DNA of 64,000 bases from an uncultured Roseburia sp. (GTDB lineage: Bacteria; Bacillota; Clostridia; Lachnospirales; Lachnospiraceae): the NCBI GenBank assembly GCA_947088675.1, contig CAMUHN010000001.1, forward strand, positions 1 to 64,000. The letters are read 5' to 3'. Position numbers and translations under genes: made by a program. The notes under the pieces were generated by a model. That model had not been told where the DNA came from. It saw only the letters and a program-made list of their open reading frames with translations, and did not search any database. Of the stretch, positions 45,211-55,328 are shown one piece after another (the first letter of the stretch is position 1; every line of letters begins with the position of its first letter).

Positions 45211-46254
45211 ATGGATAGATTAAAAACGAATGTGTTAAAATTTGTTGATTGGGTCACTTTAAACAGAAATCTGCTGTTTCTGGCAGTATGCTTTATGATC
45301 CATGCTGTCTTTGCTGTTGTCTTTTACAGGCTTGGCATATGGCTTCTGGCTCTGCTCAATTGTTTTAGCTGCTGCTTTTATATTCGCTATCTGCTGATCG
45401 CAAGAGACACGTCGGAAAAAAGCATGGTTTCCACATATTTTGAAATAATTCTGTTTTCTGTTTTAAGTGAACTTGCGCTCGGGCCTGAATTTGGGTTTCA
45501 TCTCTATATTATAGGATTGGCTGCCGCCATTTTTTATCTGGTCCCAACTTATGGAAACAAACGTTTCACTTACGAAATATTCGGCATTGTCACTGTATTT
45601 ATTCTGGAATTCGTTGTCAAAGTCTTCAAACTGCAGTTTCCGAATTTACGGGATCCTGCACTGCCATATGATACGGCGTTCTACCTGGTCAATCTGCTGA
45701 TCACCACGACTGTTGTACTGTCCGCAACATTCCTCTATTCGAAAGAGACGGACAGCGTTTGGGACTCGCTGCGCTACAATATGAACCATGACGCTCTGAC
45801 CGGTCTTTACAACCGCCGCTTTCTGGAACGTCAGATTGAGCTGATTCCTGACAACAAACGCCGCCAGTATGTCATTGCAATGGTTGACATTGATTTTTTC
45901 AAAAAAGTAAACGATACATACGGACATGAAGCCGGGGACGCCGTACTGGTCAAAGTCGCTGCCTGTCTGAAAGAAACGGCGCAAAACGAAAATCTCGCCG
46001 TCCGCTGGGGCGGGGAGGAATTTATTTTATATTTTCCGAATACCACCCCGGATAAGATTTTTCCGCTGATTGAATCGCTGCGCATGCGCATCGAAAATAT
46101 GGTAATTGAAACCGGCGGTAAATTAATTCACGTCACAATTACCTCCGGTATCGCCACCGGTATGGCGGACAGCAACTATGAAAAAGTCATTGGAAACGCC
46201 GATGAAAAACTTTATCTCGGAAAACAGCGCGGAAGAAATCGGGTTATCATCTAA
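45211..46254 (+). CDS. Membrane-bound GGDEF protein (probable diguanylate cyclase)
   Basis: This 347-residue protein has about six TM helices in its first 180 residues and a C-terminal GGDEF domain. The domain begins MNHDALTGLYNRRFLERQ near 194, has VDIDFFKKVNDTYGHEAGD near 229 and the active-site variant RWGGEEF near 269, which is catalytically competent in known enzymes. No RxxD inhibitory site is visible. I chose the ATG at 45211 over an in-frame TTG four codons earlier; both have weak ribosome sites. It stands alone between the divergent gpr and rpsT. Confidence 0.88.
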   Translation: MDRLKTNVLKFVDWVTLNRNLLFLAVCFMIHAVFAVVFYRLGIWLLALLNCFSCCFYIRYLLIARDTSEKSMVSTYFEIILFSVLSELALGPEFGFHLYIIGLAAAIFYLVPTYGNKRFTYEIFGIVTVFILEFVVKVFKLQFPNLRDPALPYDTAFYLVNLLITTTVVLSATFLYSKETDSVWDSLRYNMNHDALTGLYNRRFLERQIELIPDNKRRQYVIAMVDIDFFKKVNDTYGHEAGDAVLVKVAACLKETAQNENLAVRWGGEEFILYFPNTTPDKIFPLIESLRMRIENMVIETGGKLIHVTITSGIATGMADSNYEKVIGNADEKLYLGKQRGRNRVII

Positions 46255-46260
46255 AAACAC

Positions 46261-46289
46261 TTGACATATTGCAAATATTATTCTAAAAT
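46261..46289 (+). promoter_or_regulatory. Promoter of rpsT
   Basis: A near-consensus sigma-A promoter: TTGACA (46261-46266), 17 bp, TAAAAT (46284-46289). It starts six bases after the preceding stop codon. Confidence 0.85.
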
Positions 46290-46355
46290 ATACCAGTGTG
46301 TTTTTGTAAAACAAAAAAGAAACAATACCATTTCATAAAATCGGAGGTGTGAAAG

Positions 46356-46619
46356 TTGGCTAATATTAAATCTGCAAAGAAGAGAATCCTTGTTTCCGCA
46401 ACAAGGGCAGCAAGAAACAAATCTGTCAGGAGCGAAGTAAAGACGGCGATCAAAAGAGTAGAATCCGCTGTTGCCGCAAAGGACAAGACTGCTGCCGAGA
46501 GCGCTTTGAGAAATGCCGTTGCTACCATAGAACGCGCTTCATCCAAAGGCGTATATCACAAGAACAGCTCTTCCAGAAAAGTATCCCGTATTTCCAAACT
46601 TGTAAATACATTGGCTTAA
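46356..46619 (+). CDS. rpsT: 30S ribosomal protein S20
   Basis: S20 is a primary-binding, lysine/arginine-rich helical protein of the small subunit. The 87-residue sequence begins ANIKSAKKRILVSATRAARN after the initiator, and ends with KGVYHKNSSSRKVSRISKL. It starts with TTG; GGAGGTG is about 8 bases upstream. It has its own promoter and terminator. In many bacteria an unusual start codon on rpsT is part of autoregulation, as in E. coli; that is a possibility here, not shown. Confidence 0.95.
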   Translation: MANIKSAKKRILVSATRAARNKSVRSEVKTAIKRVESAVAAKDKTAAESALRNAVATIERASSKGVYHKNSSSRKVSRISKLVNTLA

Positions 46620-46662
46620 GAATGAGCAAAAGAACATTCAGACATTCAAAAACAAAACAGAG

Positions 46663-46702
46663 AAAAGACCATGGATGCCATAACAATCTGTGGTCTTTTT
46701 TT
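46663..46702 (+). terminator. Terminator of rpsT
   Basis: A 9-bp stem AAAAGACCA/TGGTCTTTT (46663-46671 with 46691-46699) is followed by T residues to 46702. It ends about 20 bases before the proposed start of the Uma2 gene. Confidence 0.8.
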
Positions 46703-46721
46703 GAAAAGAAAGGCGGTATCA

Positions 46722-47219
46722 TTGAACGCGCTACCAATAGAAGATATGAGCAATACTTTCATAGAGCATTCCTTTATCATCAATAACTTTGTCATAATGA
46801 TCGGGAAACAAATGAAAGACTCTCTGTGCCGCGTGTTAGGCGACGGCATTCAATATCAATGGCACGAAAATGACGATAAAATTATCCTGCCGGATGCATC
46901 TATTATATGTAATACAAGAGACAGGAAAAATGTCTCCTTAACGGGAATCCCGCGCATGATTCTGGAAGTATTGTCTCACGCAACAGAAGAATACGATCGC
47001 GGTGAAAAAATGGAAATCTACCGAAAAGCAGGCGTTTCTGAATATTGGATCGCAGACTGGAGGAAAAAGAAAGTTGAAATTTACCTGAATGACGGCAAAG
47101 AAGACGGAACTACCGATTTCTATTTATATAAGACCGTTACGCAGGAAAACAAAGAGGAACTGCAGCTTGTTATGTTTCCCGACTTAAAAACTGATTTTGA
47201 CGAATTATTTCTTATCTAA
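46722..47219 (+). CDS. Uma2-family (DUF820) restriction-endonuclease-fold protein
   Basis: This is a PD-(D/E)XK-fold protein. It shows the Uma2 features DKIILPDASIIC near 56, ILEVLSHATEEYDRGEKMEIYRKAG (near 83-107, read in part by EVLSHATEEYDRGEK) and VSEYWIADWRKKKVEIY. The likely metal ligands are Asp in LPDAS and Glu in LEVLS. Function is unknown for the family. I chose the TTG at 46722-46724, with AAAGGCGG five bases upstream; a longer open frame starts inside the rpsT terminator and an ATG eight codons later is the alternative. The N-terminus is shorter than in many family members. It stands alone. Confidence 0.75.
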   Translation: MNALPIEDMSNTFIEHSFIINNFVIMIGKQMKDSLCRVLGDGIQYQWHENDDKIILPDASIICNTRDRKNVSLTGIPRMILEVLSHATEEYDRGEKMEIYRKAGVSEYWIADWRKKKVEIYLNDGKEDGTTDFYLYKTVTQENKEELQLVMFPDLKTDFDELFLI

Positions 47220-47220
47220 A

Positions 47221-47245
47221 ACCGGCAGCCATGTAAGCTGCCGGT
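47221..47245. terminator. Terminator between the Uma2 gene and fucU
   Basis: A 9-bp perfect stem ACCGGCAGC/GCTGCCGGT starts two bases after the Uma2 stop. The T run is better on the minus strand, where it would end the fucose operon. Confidence 0.7.
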
Positions 47246-47307
47246 AATTTAAAATTTATCAAATTAATACGCTTCTCCTTTAGCTGCATGAAACAGCAAA
47301 AATTAAT

Positions 47308-47748
47308 TTACTCCGTGACTACGCCTTTTTGCAGCATAATATTCGCATACAGCGCAGATTCGCCTGTTGCAATAATCGCATATGCTTTTTTCGCTTCTTC
47401 ATAAAACGCGAAGCGTTCCAGCGTTCCGATTGCATCGGCCCCACGCTCATCATGTGCGCCGACAATTTCTTTATACCTGTCCCAGATCGGCGTCTCCACC
47501 GGATCATTCGGCATCACTTCCATTAAACTTACCGGCTTCTCCACGTATGTATCTAATGGAAATAGTTTAAGGATGGCATCCAGAATCTCGGGTACTCCGT
47601 GCCCGTCGCATCGAATCACAACTGCATTTTTTCCCATGGACTCTGCCGGAAAATTCCCGTCTGAAATAACCAGCCTGTCGCTGTGCCCCATCTCACACAA
47701 GACTTTCAACAATTCCGGCGATAATATTTGCGGTATCCCTTTTAACAT
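47308..47748 (-). CDS. fucU: L-fucose mutarotase (FucU/RbsD family)
   Basis: This is a 146-residue FucU/RbsD protein that interconverts sugar anomers, supplying the alpha-L-fucose form used by the isomerase. It shows the family signatures LLKVLCEMGHSDRLVISDGNFPAES near 14-38 (His in GHSD), RCDGHG near 51 and the C-terminal ESALYANIMLQKG. The ATG at 47746-47748 has AGGAG seven bases upstream, 10 bases after the fucI stop; a longer frame back into fucI is not coding. Confidence 0.93.
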   Translation of the reverse strand: MLKGIPQILSPELLKVLCEMGHSDRLVISDGNFPAESMGKNAVVIRCDGHGVPEILDAILKLFPLDTYVEKPVSLMEVMPNDPVETPIWDRYKEIVGAHDERGADAIGTLERFAFYEEAKKAYAIIATGESALYANIMLQKGVVTE

Positions 47749-47758
47749 ATACGCTCTC

Positions 47759-49552
47759 CTATTTATACATCGGACCATATGCGGCGCATGCCCTGTAGTC
47801 CTGTCCTTCTTTATCCGCTCCAAATGCATTCCATGCCGCCGGCCTGAAGATATCCTCTTCCGGCACATTATGCATGCACACCGGAATCCTTAAGATAGAA
47901 GCCATTGTGATTAAATCTGCGCCTATATGGCCGTAAGAAATTGCGCCATGGTTCGCTCCCCAGTTATTCATTACATCATACGCTGTCTTAAACGCGCCTT
48001 TTCCGGTACATCTCGGTGCAAACCATGTGCAGGGCCATGTATAATCCGTCCGCTTCCATAACACATCGGATACTTCAGCCGGTAATTTCACAGTCCATCC
48101 TTCGGCAATCTGAAGAACCGGTCCAAGTCCCCTTACCAGATTTAAACGAATCATCGTACACGGCATCTCAGCCTGTGTAAGAAACCGGGAAGAATACCCG
48201 CCGCCGCGGAAATATCCGGTATCTGCAGCATTCCATGTAGTTGCTTTTAAAATAGCCTCCTGATCTTCCGGCGTCACATCGTACCACGCTTTCATCACAG
48301 CGTTTCCCTCTGCGTCTTTTGCCTCGCCGCTTGCATCAAGGCAGGCCGCGCCGGAATTAATCAGATGGATAAAGCCGTCCGCTTCTTTCGCTTTCCCCTC
48401 AATCTCATATCCCGTCACACGTTTCACCGCGTCGGTACTCCAGTAAGTACGTACATCCGCAAAAATCTGAGCCTTATTGGTCAAAAGCTTCATAAATAAC
48501 ATGCCAAGGCCATTTAACACATCATTTTCCGTGGCAAGAATATACGGCTCTCTTGCACCGTTCCAATCAAAGGAACTGTTTAAGATTGCTTCTGCAAAGT
48601 CTCCGTTCGGATAAAAATCGGTCCATTGCCTCTGTCCCTGGAACCCCGCTGCAATCGCATTATGTCCGACTTTCTCTTCCTCGCATCCTTCCGGCAGATT
48701 TTGATTTCCGCTCATAAGATCTTTGATGATGACAGCCATTTTAACGACAAATTCAAACTGTTCTTCTTTCTCCTGCTCCGATTTCTGAAGATGCTCTGGA
48801 TTCTTATCAAATCCGATGGTACATTTTTCTTTTGCCCACGCAAGCGCTTTCTGAAACTCTGCTTCGTCGTAAATCCCCTCTGTCATACGACGGATGATTT
48901 CCACCTCGTCTACCGACTCCACACGCATTCCCAGATAGGATTCTATAAAATCGGAATCAATGATAGAACCGCCAATTCCCATGCAGATCGAACCGATCTG
49001 TAAGTAAGACGTCCCTCTCATGGATGCAGCCGCGACTGCAGCGCGCGCAAATCTCAATAATTTTGTCTTTACATCCTCCGGTATCCTGGCGTCATCCGCA
49101 TCCTGAACGTCATGTCCATAAATACCGAATGCAGGCAAACCTTTCTGTGCATGTGTTGCAAGAACGGAAGCAAGATATACGGCACCGGGCCGCTCCGTCG
49201 CATTCAGTCCCCAAACGCCTTTGATTGTATTTGGATCCATATCCATGGTTTCAGCGCCATAACACCAGCAAGGCGTCACGGTAAGCGTAATATCTACGCC
49301 CTCCCGTTTAAATTTTTCCGCACAGGCTGCCGTTTCTCCCACGCGCCCAATCGTCGTATCTGCAATCACGACTTTTACAGGCTCTCCGTTTGCATAGCGG
49401 ATATTTTCCTCAAATAACTTTTTCGCAGCCTGCGCCATACCCATGGTCTGGTCTTCCAGCGACTCGCGTACCTTTAACGCTCCTCTTCTGCCGTCAATCG
49501 TCGGGCGTATTCCAATGACCGGCGCTCCTCCGATCAGTCTCTTTTCTGCCAT
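47759..49552 (-). CDS. fucI: L-fucose isomerase
   Basis: This is a 597-residue ketol isomerase converting L-fucose to L-fuculose; it also accepts D-arabinose in known enzymes. The sequence is close to E. coli FucI along its length: [20 protein letters not shown] at the start, [19 protein letters not shown] near 92, [10 protein letters not shown] near 145, [17 protein letters not shown] near 309, and [36 protein letters not shown]. Metal ligands lie in these last segments. AGGAGG is 8 bases before the ATG. It sits between the kinase and mutarotase genes. Confidence 0.97.
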   Translation of the reverse strand: MAEKRLIGGAPVIGIRPTIDGRRGALKVRESLEDQTMGMAQAAKKLFEENIRYANGEPVKVVIADTTIGRVGETAACAEKFKREGVDITLTVTPCWCYGAETMDMDPNTIKGVWGLNATERPGAVYLASVLATHAQKGLPAFGIYGHDVQDADDARIPEDVKTKLLRFARAAVAAASMRGTSYLQIGSICMGIGGSIIDSDFIESYLGMRVESVDEVEIIRRMTEGIYDEAEFQKALAWAKEKCTIGFDKNPEHLQKSEQEKEEQFEFVVKMAVIIKDLMSGNQNLPEGCEEEKVGHNAIAAGFQGQRQWTDFYPNGDFAEAILNSSFDWNGAREPYILATENDVLNGLGMLFMKLLTNKAQIFADVRTYWSTDAVKRVTGYEIEGKAKEADGFIHLINSGAACLDASGEAKDAEGNAVMKAWYDVTPEDQEAILKATTWNAADTGYFRGGGYSSRFLTQAEMPCTMIRLNLVRGLGPVLQIAEGWTVKLPAEVSDVLWKRTDYTWPCTWFAPRCTGKGAFKTAYDVMNNWGANHGAISYGHIGADLITMASILRIPVCMHNVPEEDIFRPAAWNAFGADKEGQDYRACAAYGPMYK

Positions 49553-49566
49553 TTCATATGCCTCCT

Positions 49567-51045
49567 TTATACTTGAATCATTGTTTTAAATTTATCATAA
49601 GCCATATCCCATTTTTCCAGATCCTTTGGCAGATACACATTGGTCTGCTCCGAATTTGCAATCATACGGCGCGCTTCCCCTACATCTTTTATCTCTCCTA
49701 ATGTCATCAGCTGAACCGCGATATTGCCAAGTGCCGTGGCCTCCACCGGACCGGCGATGACTTTCCGCTTATTTGCGCTCGCCGTCATCTGACAAAGGAG
49801 CCTGCTCTGAATCCCTCCTCCGATCATATGGATGACATTGAAACTTTTCCCGGTACAGGCTTCAATCTGTTCTAATGTAAAGCGATACTTCAATGCAAGA
49901 CTCTGGTTAATGCAGCGTACGACCTCTCCGATCGTTTCCGGTACTCTCTGCCCGGTGCGTCTGCAAAATTCGCGTATTCGCTCCGGGATATCCCCGGCCG
50001 TATTAAATTCAGGCGAATCCGGATCTATAAAGCTTAAAAACGGCTCCGCCTCTTTTGCCATCTCCTCAAGCTCCCCGAATCCATATTCCATGCCCTCTCG
50101 CATCCATTGCCTTCTGCTCTCCTGCACCAGCCACAACCCAATGATGTTTTTAAGGAATGTAAATGTGTTTCCATATCCGCCTTCGTTGCTGACATTGCAG
50201 GAAAAAGATTCCTCTCCGATAATCGGCTCTTTCAGTTCTGTCCCGAACAGACTCCATGTTCCACAGCTGATAAAGATAAAATCATCTTCTTTCGCAGGAA
50301 CCGCCACAACAGCGCTCTGCGTGTCGTGACTTGCCACCGCAATCACTTTCGCCGGTTTGATACAGAGCTCATCGCAGATTTCCTTTGTTATGTCTCCAAC
50401 TACTGTGCCGCCCGGTATAATTTCAGGCAATATTTCTTTTGGAATAGACAACGCCTCCAGGATCCGATCCGACCATATCCGTTTTCTCGCATCCATCAGC
50501 TGGGTTGTCGTAGCCATCGTATACTCCGCTTTTTTCACGCCGGTCAGAAAATAATGAAACAGATCCGGTGTCAAAAGCAGACTTTTTGCCCGTTCTAACA
50601 ACCAGGGCCTTTTCTGTACCAGGGAATAGAGCTGAAAGACAGTGTTAAAATTTTCGAACTGATTTCCCGTCAAATGGTACAATTCTTCTTTGGGAATCGC
50701 CGCAAATACCTGTTCCTGCATGCCAAGCGTCCGATTATCCCTGTAATGCACCGCATTTTCCAATAGTTCTCCGTGTTCATCCAGCAATCCAAAATCAACC
50801 CCCCAGGTGTCAATTCCAACGCTGGCAAATCCACCCCTTTGTTTTGCTTTCAGCATCCCCTGCTTGATTTCATAAAACTGGCGCAGCGTATCCCAATACA
50901 TTGTATTTCCAACCATAACGGGATCATTCGAAAACCGGTGTACCTCCTCCATGACGATTTTATCGCCTTCTATTCCTGCAAGAACAGCCCTTCCGCTCGA
51001 TGCGCCAAAATCAAATGCCAGAACCTGCTTCTTCTCGTGCCTCAC
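49567..51045 (-). CDS. FGGY-family kinase, rhamnulokinase-like (probable L-fuculokinase role)
   Basis: This is a 492-residue sugar kinase. The ATP-binding [16 protein letters not shown] near 9-24, [13 protein letters not shown] near 77-89 and [11 protein letters not shown] near 258 are closer to RhaB than to E. coli FucK. The place directly before fucI and fucU suggests that it phosphorylates L-fuculose (C1), a known activity for RhaB-type kinases in fuc loci; that assignment is inference. It starts with GTG, GGAGG six bases upstream. Confidence 0.88.
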   Translation of the reverse strand: MRHEKKQVLAFDFGASSGRAVLAGIEGDKIVMEEVHRFSNDPVMVGNTMYWDTLRQFYEIKQGMLKAKQRGGFASVGIDTWGVDFGLLDEHGELLENAVHYRDNRTLGMQEQVFAAIPKEELYHLTGNQFENFNTVFQLYSLVQKRPWLLERAKSLLLTPDLFHYFLTGVKKAEYTMATTTQLMDARKRIWSDRILEALSIPKEILPEIIPGGTVVGDITKEICDELCIKPAKVIAVASHDTQSAVVAVPAKEDDFIFISCGTWSLFGTELKEPIIGEESFSCNVSNEGGYGNTFTFLKNIIGLWLVQESRRQWMREGMEYGFGELEEMAKEAEPFLSFIDPDSPEFNTAGDIPERIREFCRRTGQRVPETIGEVVRCINQSLALKYRFTLEQIEACTGKSFNVIHMIGGGIQSRLLCQMTASANKRKVIAGPVEATALGNIAVQLMTLGEIKDVGEARRMIANSEQTNVYLPKDLEKWDMAYDKFKTMIQV

Positions 51046-51069
51046 ATGACTCCTCCATTCTCTTTCCCG

Positions 51070-51513
51070 TCAAAAAATTCCGAATATTTTTTCTCTGAAT
51101 GATTGATACAGGGAATCATAATCTGTATATCCAATTTTGCTGTTTGCAAACCGCCGATCCCACTCTTTACAGATACTGTCTGCAATCAGCCTGCAATCTT
51201 TATGCTCCGTTTTGAGTATGGCCGGAAACACATAATAAATTAGAAAAAAGTTAATATCTGCCTGTGTGCGGGAGGGGATTTTCTGTTTTGCGCCTCTGCC
51301 AAAAGTTGTTTCCACCGTATCTGCAAACAGTTCTGCAACTTCGCCGGCAGCTTTCTCATGATCATTTGCCTGATCCAGATAATCTGTCATTTCCTGAAAA
51401 AAATGCTGATTTTTGTTCAGAAACTGCTTCATATTCTCTTCATATGATTTCTTTTTCAGCTTTTTCATCATACCGTTCATATTGTCAAACATTGTTTCCA
51501 AATCATTCAGCAT
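51070..51513 (-). CDS. Hypothetical protein in the fucose operon
   Basis: This is a 147-residue protein that I do not recognise. The first 60 residues are amphipathic helices (MLNDLETMFDNMNGMMKKLKKKSYEE, given here in part by MLNDLETMFDNMNGMM). A middle segment RTQADINFFLIYYVFPAILK carries hydrophobic residues, and the C-terminus ends YDSLYQSFREKIFGIF. There is no signal peptide or clear TM helix. GGAGGGG precedes its ATG by about five bases. It lies between the sugar-binding-protein gene and the kinase, in the same direction; no sugar-related role is visible. Confidence 0.6.
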   Translation of the reverse strand: MLNDLETMFDNMNGMMKKLKKKSYEENMKQFLNKNQHFFQEMTDYLDQANDHEKAAGEVAELFADTVETTFGRGAKQKIPSRTQADINFFLIYYVFPAILKTEHKDCRLIADSICKEWDRRFANSKIGYTDYDSLYQSFREKIFGIF

Positions 51514-51580
51514 AAGTCCCCTCCCGCCATTCTTATGTCAGTTGTCTGTCTGTACAATAAATAGGAAGTAATTGGCTGTA

Positions 51581-52738
51581 CTAGTCATAAAGGTTTGGCT
51601 TGATATCATCCGCTTCCATATTATCTTTGTTATACCAGTAACCGTCCATCGGTGTATCCGATACTGTTTCGCCCTTTGCAATTTTTGTCAGTGTCTGGAT
51701 CGTTTCATATCCCATCATCAGCGGAGACTGTGTTACGGAACCGATAAACTGACCGTTGATAATCGCTTCTTTCTGCGGCGTACCAGCATCAAATCCTACG
51801 CCGATAATTCCTTTTTCCGGGTCTGTGGACAGCTTATTTAATGTCTGGTTTGCAGTGATCACGCCTTCTGCAGTTGTCTGATTGGAACCAAAAATTGCGA
51901 TCGTATCGCTCTTCGACATAATTTTCTGAGCTTCTGTAGATGCCAGGTCTACCGTTGTCTGTGCAGGCACGCCTACTTCGATGATTACTTCTGCTTCGCC
52001 CTCGGCTACCTTATTTTCTGTTGCATTTACATAAAATTCATTTCCTACAACTGCGACTTTCTTGCCGGCGCCTGTACAAAGCTCGATCATTTTATCGATA
52101 AATCCTTTGCCGCGCTGCTGGATGTTCAACCCCGTAGCATCCTGATTTACTTCTCCGATTCTGACCGGCGCGTCTGTTGTAGCCGCTTTGATTTTCTCTT
52201 CGATGACCGGGAACATATTCTCCGCCGCTACGGCTCCGGCCGCTGTATTGTCTGTTGCTACCGTTGCATAAACCGCGCCTTCCGGAGCTCCGTCAACACC
52301 GGTATCAAAGCATACGACCGGGATGCCTGCCTGTGAAGCTTTTGCCAGCGAGTCAATGACAGAGTTTGCATCGCACGCTGCCAGACCGATTCCGTCCGGC
52401 TTCTTTTCTATTGCGTCATTAATCATCTGAATCTGGTCGGCAATATCCGATTCATTTGCAGGTCCGTTGGAATTTGCTGTCACGCCTAATTCACCGCATG
52501 CTTTCTCAATTCCCTGAACGGCTGCCTGCCAGTAAGTAGACTGGAAGCTTTTCACGAGCACCTCAAACGTATAGCCTCCTTCTGCGTTCGCAGCATCATT
52601 GCCTGCATTTTCATTTGCGTCTGCCGCTGCTCCATTGCCCTGCGCCGAAGAACTGCTTTCCTGACTCCCGTTACCGCATCCCGCCATAGACAGTGCCATC
52701 ACCGTGCTGAGTAATACCGCTACCACTTTTTTCTTCAT
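51581..52738 (-). CDS. Sugar ABC transporter substrate-binding lipoprotein (probable L-fucose importer)
   Basis: This is a 385-residue lipoprotein with lipobox SMAGC (Cys21) and an Asn/Ala-rich linker to about residue 52. A periplasmic-binding-protein family 1 (RbsB-like) fold follows, with FEVLVKSFQSTYWQAAVQG, NDAIEKKPDGIGLAACDANS and FGSNQTTAEGVITAN. It is not closely like the binding protein at 6664-7827. It is last of the four transporter genes; the catabolic genes following suggest L-fucose as cargo, by inference. Confidence 0.85.
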   Translation of the reverse strand: MKKKVVAVLLSTVMALSMAGCGNGSQESSSSAQGNGAAADANENAGNDAANAEGGYTFEVLVKSFQSTYWQAAVQGIEKACGELGVTANSNGPANESDIADQIQMINDAIEKKPDGIGLAACDANSVIDSLAKASQAGIPVVCFDTGVDGAPEGAVYATVATDNTAAGAVAAENMFPVIEEKIKAATTDAPVRIGEVNQDATGLNIQQRGKGFIDKMIELCTGAGKKVAVVGNEFYVNATENKVAEGEAEVIIEVGVPAQTTVDLASTEAQKIMSKSDTIAIFGSNQTTAEGVITANQTLNKLSTDPEKGIIGVGFDAGTPQKEAIINGQFIGSVTQSPLMMGYETIQTLTKIAKGETVSDTPMDGYWYNKDNMEADDIKPNLYD

Positions 52739-52816
52739 TTCTTATTCCTCCTTTAATTTTTTTCTATATGAAGTCCTGTCTCGAACCGCATATTCCTGCA
52801 AAACCAATAAAAACTT

Positions 52817-53788
52817 TTATTTCTTCTTTTTTACAACGTCAATCAATACGGCTGCGATCAGCACAATACCCGTAAAGATCTGCTGCCAGTTCGCCTGCAG
52901 TCCGATAAACGGCAGACCTACTTTCATCAGACAGATGACGATTACACCCAGAAAAGCTCCTACTATCGTACCTACGCCGCCGGATGCGGAAACGCCGCCT
53001 ACGATTGCCCCGCCGATCGCGTCCAACTCAAACCCTGCTCCGGAACCCGGATAAATAGTGGCATATGTAGCAGCATATGCGACGCCGGCAAGTCCGGCAA
53101 ACAATCCGGAAATTACATAAGCCAGAATATGATAGAACTTTACGTTTACACCGGCAAGTTTCGTCGCCTCTTTGTTGCTTCCGATCGCAATGGTATATCG
53201 TCCAACCCTTGTATGTTCCAGGACAAACGACATGATAAGAACCAGAACCAGCATAAGCACAATGCCAATCGGCACCACAGTGCCGCCTCCCGATATAAAT
53301 TTAAAAATGTTGCGGAATTTTCCGGCTTCCGATAACGACGACGGCCAGGATACTCCAAATCCACCGCAGAGCGCCGGTCCCAGACCACGCGTAATCATAC
53401 AGGTACAAAGCGTTGCCAGAAACGGCGGCAAATCCATGACTGCGACCAGAACACCGTTCAGGATACCAATCAATATGCCCATTCCCACACATGCAAGTAT
53501 ACCGACGCCAACCGGCATACCCTTTTGCACAATCAGATATCCTCCAATGAGCGCATACGAGACAAGCCCGGTACCTATGGACAAATCCACGCCCCCTGTA
53601 ATCAGCGGAAACGTTACGCCAAGCACCATAAGCGTAATATAATACGAATTATCCAGCACACTTACCAGCGTCGGATACGTTCGAAACGTAGGACTGAGAA
53701 TACTGAAAAGGATCACCATTGCAACAATGATTCCAAATACCATGGCCTCTCGTCCTTTTAATCTGCCAAAAGCCTTTTTGTTTACCAT
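52817..53788 (-). CDS. Sugar ABC transporter permease (CUT2 family)
   Basis: This is a 323-residue BPD_transp_2 permease with about ten hydrophobic segments. ITGGVDLSIGTG near 63 and IVGGVSASGGVGTIVGAFLG near 255 are family motifs. It follows the ATPase by 14 bases and precedes the binding protein. Its partner permease is at 55329-56303, on the other side of the ATPase gene. Confidence 0.88.
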   Translation of the reverse strand: MVNKKAFGRLKGREAMVFGIIVAMVILFSILSPTFRTYPTLVSVLDNSYYITLMVLGVTFPLITGGVDLSIGTGLVSYALIGGYLIVQKGMPVGVGILACVGMGILIGILNGVLVAVMDLPPFLATLCTCMITRGLGPALCGGFGVSWPSSLSEAGKFRNIFKFISGGGTVVPIGIVLMLVLVLIMSFVLEHTRVGRYTIAIGSNKEATKLAGVNVKFYHILAYVISGLFAGLAGVAYAATYATIYPGSGAGFELDAIGGAIVGGVSASGGVGTIVGAFLGVIVICLMKVGLPFIGLQANWQQIFTGIVLIAAVLIDVVKKKK

Positions 53789-53802
53789 CTAAACGTCCTC
53801 CT

Positions 53803-55299
53803 CTACTCAATCTCCCTTGTTGCAAGATTCATAATATTCTCCTGTTTTGCCTCGGAAATATCAAGCTCTCCTGTCTTCTTCCCTTCGCACATTACCACAA
53901 CCCGATCGCTCATACGCAGAATTTCCGTCATTTCCGACGAAATCATAATTATGGATTTGCCCTCCGCTACCAGCCTGTTCATCAGTTTATAAATCTCATT
54001 CTTTGCGCCTACATCAATTCCTCTCGTCGGCTCGTCAAAGATCAGAATATCACAGTCTCTTGTCAGCCATTTTGCTATAACAACTTTTTGCTGGTTTCCT
54101 CCCGACAAGTTTACAACCAGCTGATCTACATCCGGCGTTTTCGTTGCAAGAGCTTTTACGTACTTGTCTGCTACTTCTTTCTCTTTCTTCTTATCAATAA
54201 ATATCCCTTTCATGAAATCTTTCAGGGAAGCCATCGTTGTATTTTCCGCTACGGTTTTCTGTACGACGATACCGTATCTCTTCCTGTCTTCCGAAAGATA
54301 GCCGATACCGCAGTTTACCGCATCCTGCGGACTGTTGATCACTACTTTCTTTCCGTTCACATAAATATCTCCGCTCTCTTTCGGGTCCGCTCCAAACAAC
54401 GCCCTTGCCGTCTCTGTTCGCCCGGCTCCCATAAGTCCGGAAAATCCCAGGATTTCACCTTTTCTCAGCTCAAAACTTACATCCTGCACCATCTTGCCGG
54501 CTTTTAAATGATCCACTTTCAGAACAACCGGCGCGTCTTTCGCAACGGCGCTCTGCGTCTTGGGATCTTCATAAATAACGCGTCCCACCATCATATTGAT
54601 GATATCCTCTTTTGTACTCTCTTTTGTAATCAGAGTTCCCACATAAGTGCCATCGCGCATGACTGTCACACGATCTGTTATCACTTTAATCTCATCCATA
54701 CGGTGTGAGATATATACCATCGCAATATCTCTCTTTTTCAGATCCCGGATGATCTTAAACATCTCTTCTATTTCTGACTCCGTAAGCGCTGCAGACGGTT
54801 CGTCAAAAATAATGACCTTTGCGTCAAAGGAAACCGCCTTTGCAATTTCGCACATCTGCTGTTTGCCTACGGTCAGATTTGACATTGTCTCCGCAGGGTC
54901 GATATCTACATTCAGCCTGTCAAACAGCTTTTTGGCCTCTTCGTTCATTTTTTTATCGTCGATTCGGATCCCTTTTTTAAATTCTCTTCCAATAAACAGG
55001 TTCTGCGCAACCGAAAGATGCCCCAGCATATTCAGCTCCTGATGCACGATGATAATGCCCGCATCCTGCGCTTCTCTTGTATTTTTAAATTCGACTTCTT
55101 TTCCCTCATAGGTAATCACGCCGGAATCCTTTTTGTAAATACCTGTCAGCACTTTCATCAGAGTTGATTTGCCCGCTCCGTTCTCGCCCATCAGCGCAAG
55201 AACTTCGCCTTTTCTGATTTCCAGATCCACATGATCCAGAGCATGAACACCCGGGAAAGATTTATCTATATCTTTCATTGTCAGAATAATATCGCCCAT
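53803..55299 (-). CDS. Sugar ABC transporter ATP-binding protein (two-domain)
   Basis: This is a 498-residue duplicated ATPase of the RbsA/MglA class. Domain 1 has Walker A GENGAGKST (38-46), signature LTVGKQQM near 142 and Walker B IIFDEPSAAL. Domain 2 has degenerate Walker A GLMGAGRTE near 285, signature LSGGNQQKV near 398 and LIFDEPTRGID. It powers the importer with the permeases on both sides. GGAGAGG lies before the ATG. Confidence 0.92.
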   Translation of the reverse strand: MGDIILTMKDIDKSFPGVHALDHVDLEIRKGEVLALMGENGAGKSTLMKVLTGIYKKDSGVITYEGKEVEFKNTREAQDAGIIIVHQELNMLGHLSVAQNLFIGREFKKGIRIDDKKMNEEAKKLFDRLNVDIDPAETMSNLTVGKQQMCEIAKAVSFDAKVIIFDEPSAALTESEIEEMFKIIRDLKKRDIAMVYISHRMDEIKVITDRVTVMRDGTYVGTLITKESTKEDIINMMVGRVIYEDPKTQSAVAKDAPVVLKVDHLKAGKMVQDVSFELRKGEILGFSGLMGAGRTETARALFGADPKESGDIYVNGKKVVINSPQDAVNCGIGYLSEDRKRYGIVVQKTVAENTTMASLKDFMKGIFIDKKKEKEVADKYVKALATKTPDVDQLVVNLSGGNQQKVVIAKWLTRDCDILIFDEPTRGIDVGAKNEIYKLMNRLVAEGKSIIMISSEMTEILRMSDRVVVMCEGKKTGELDISEAKQENIMNLATREIE

Positions 55300-55328
55300 A
55301 TTTTACCTCTCCTTCCTCTGCAATCAAG

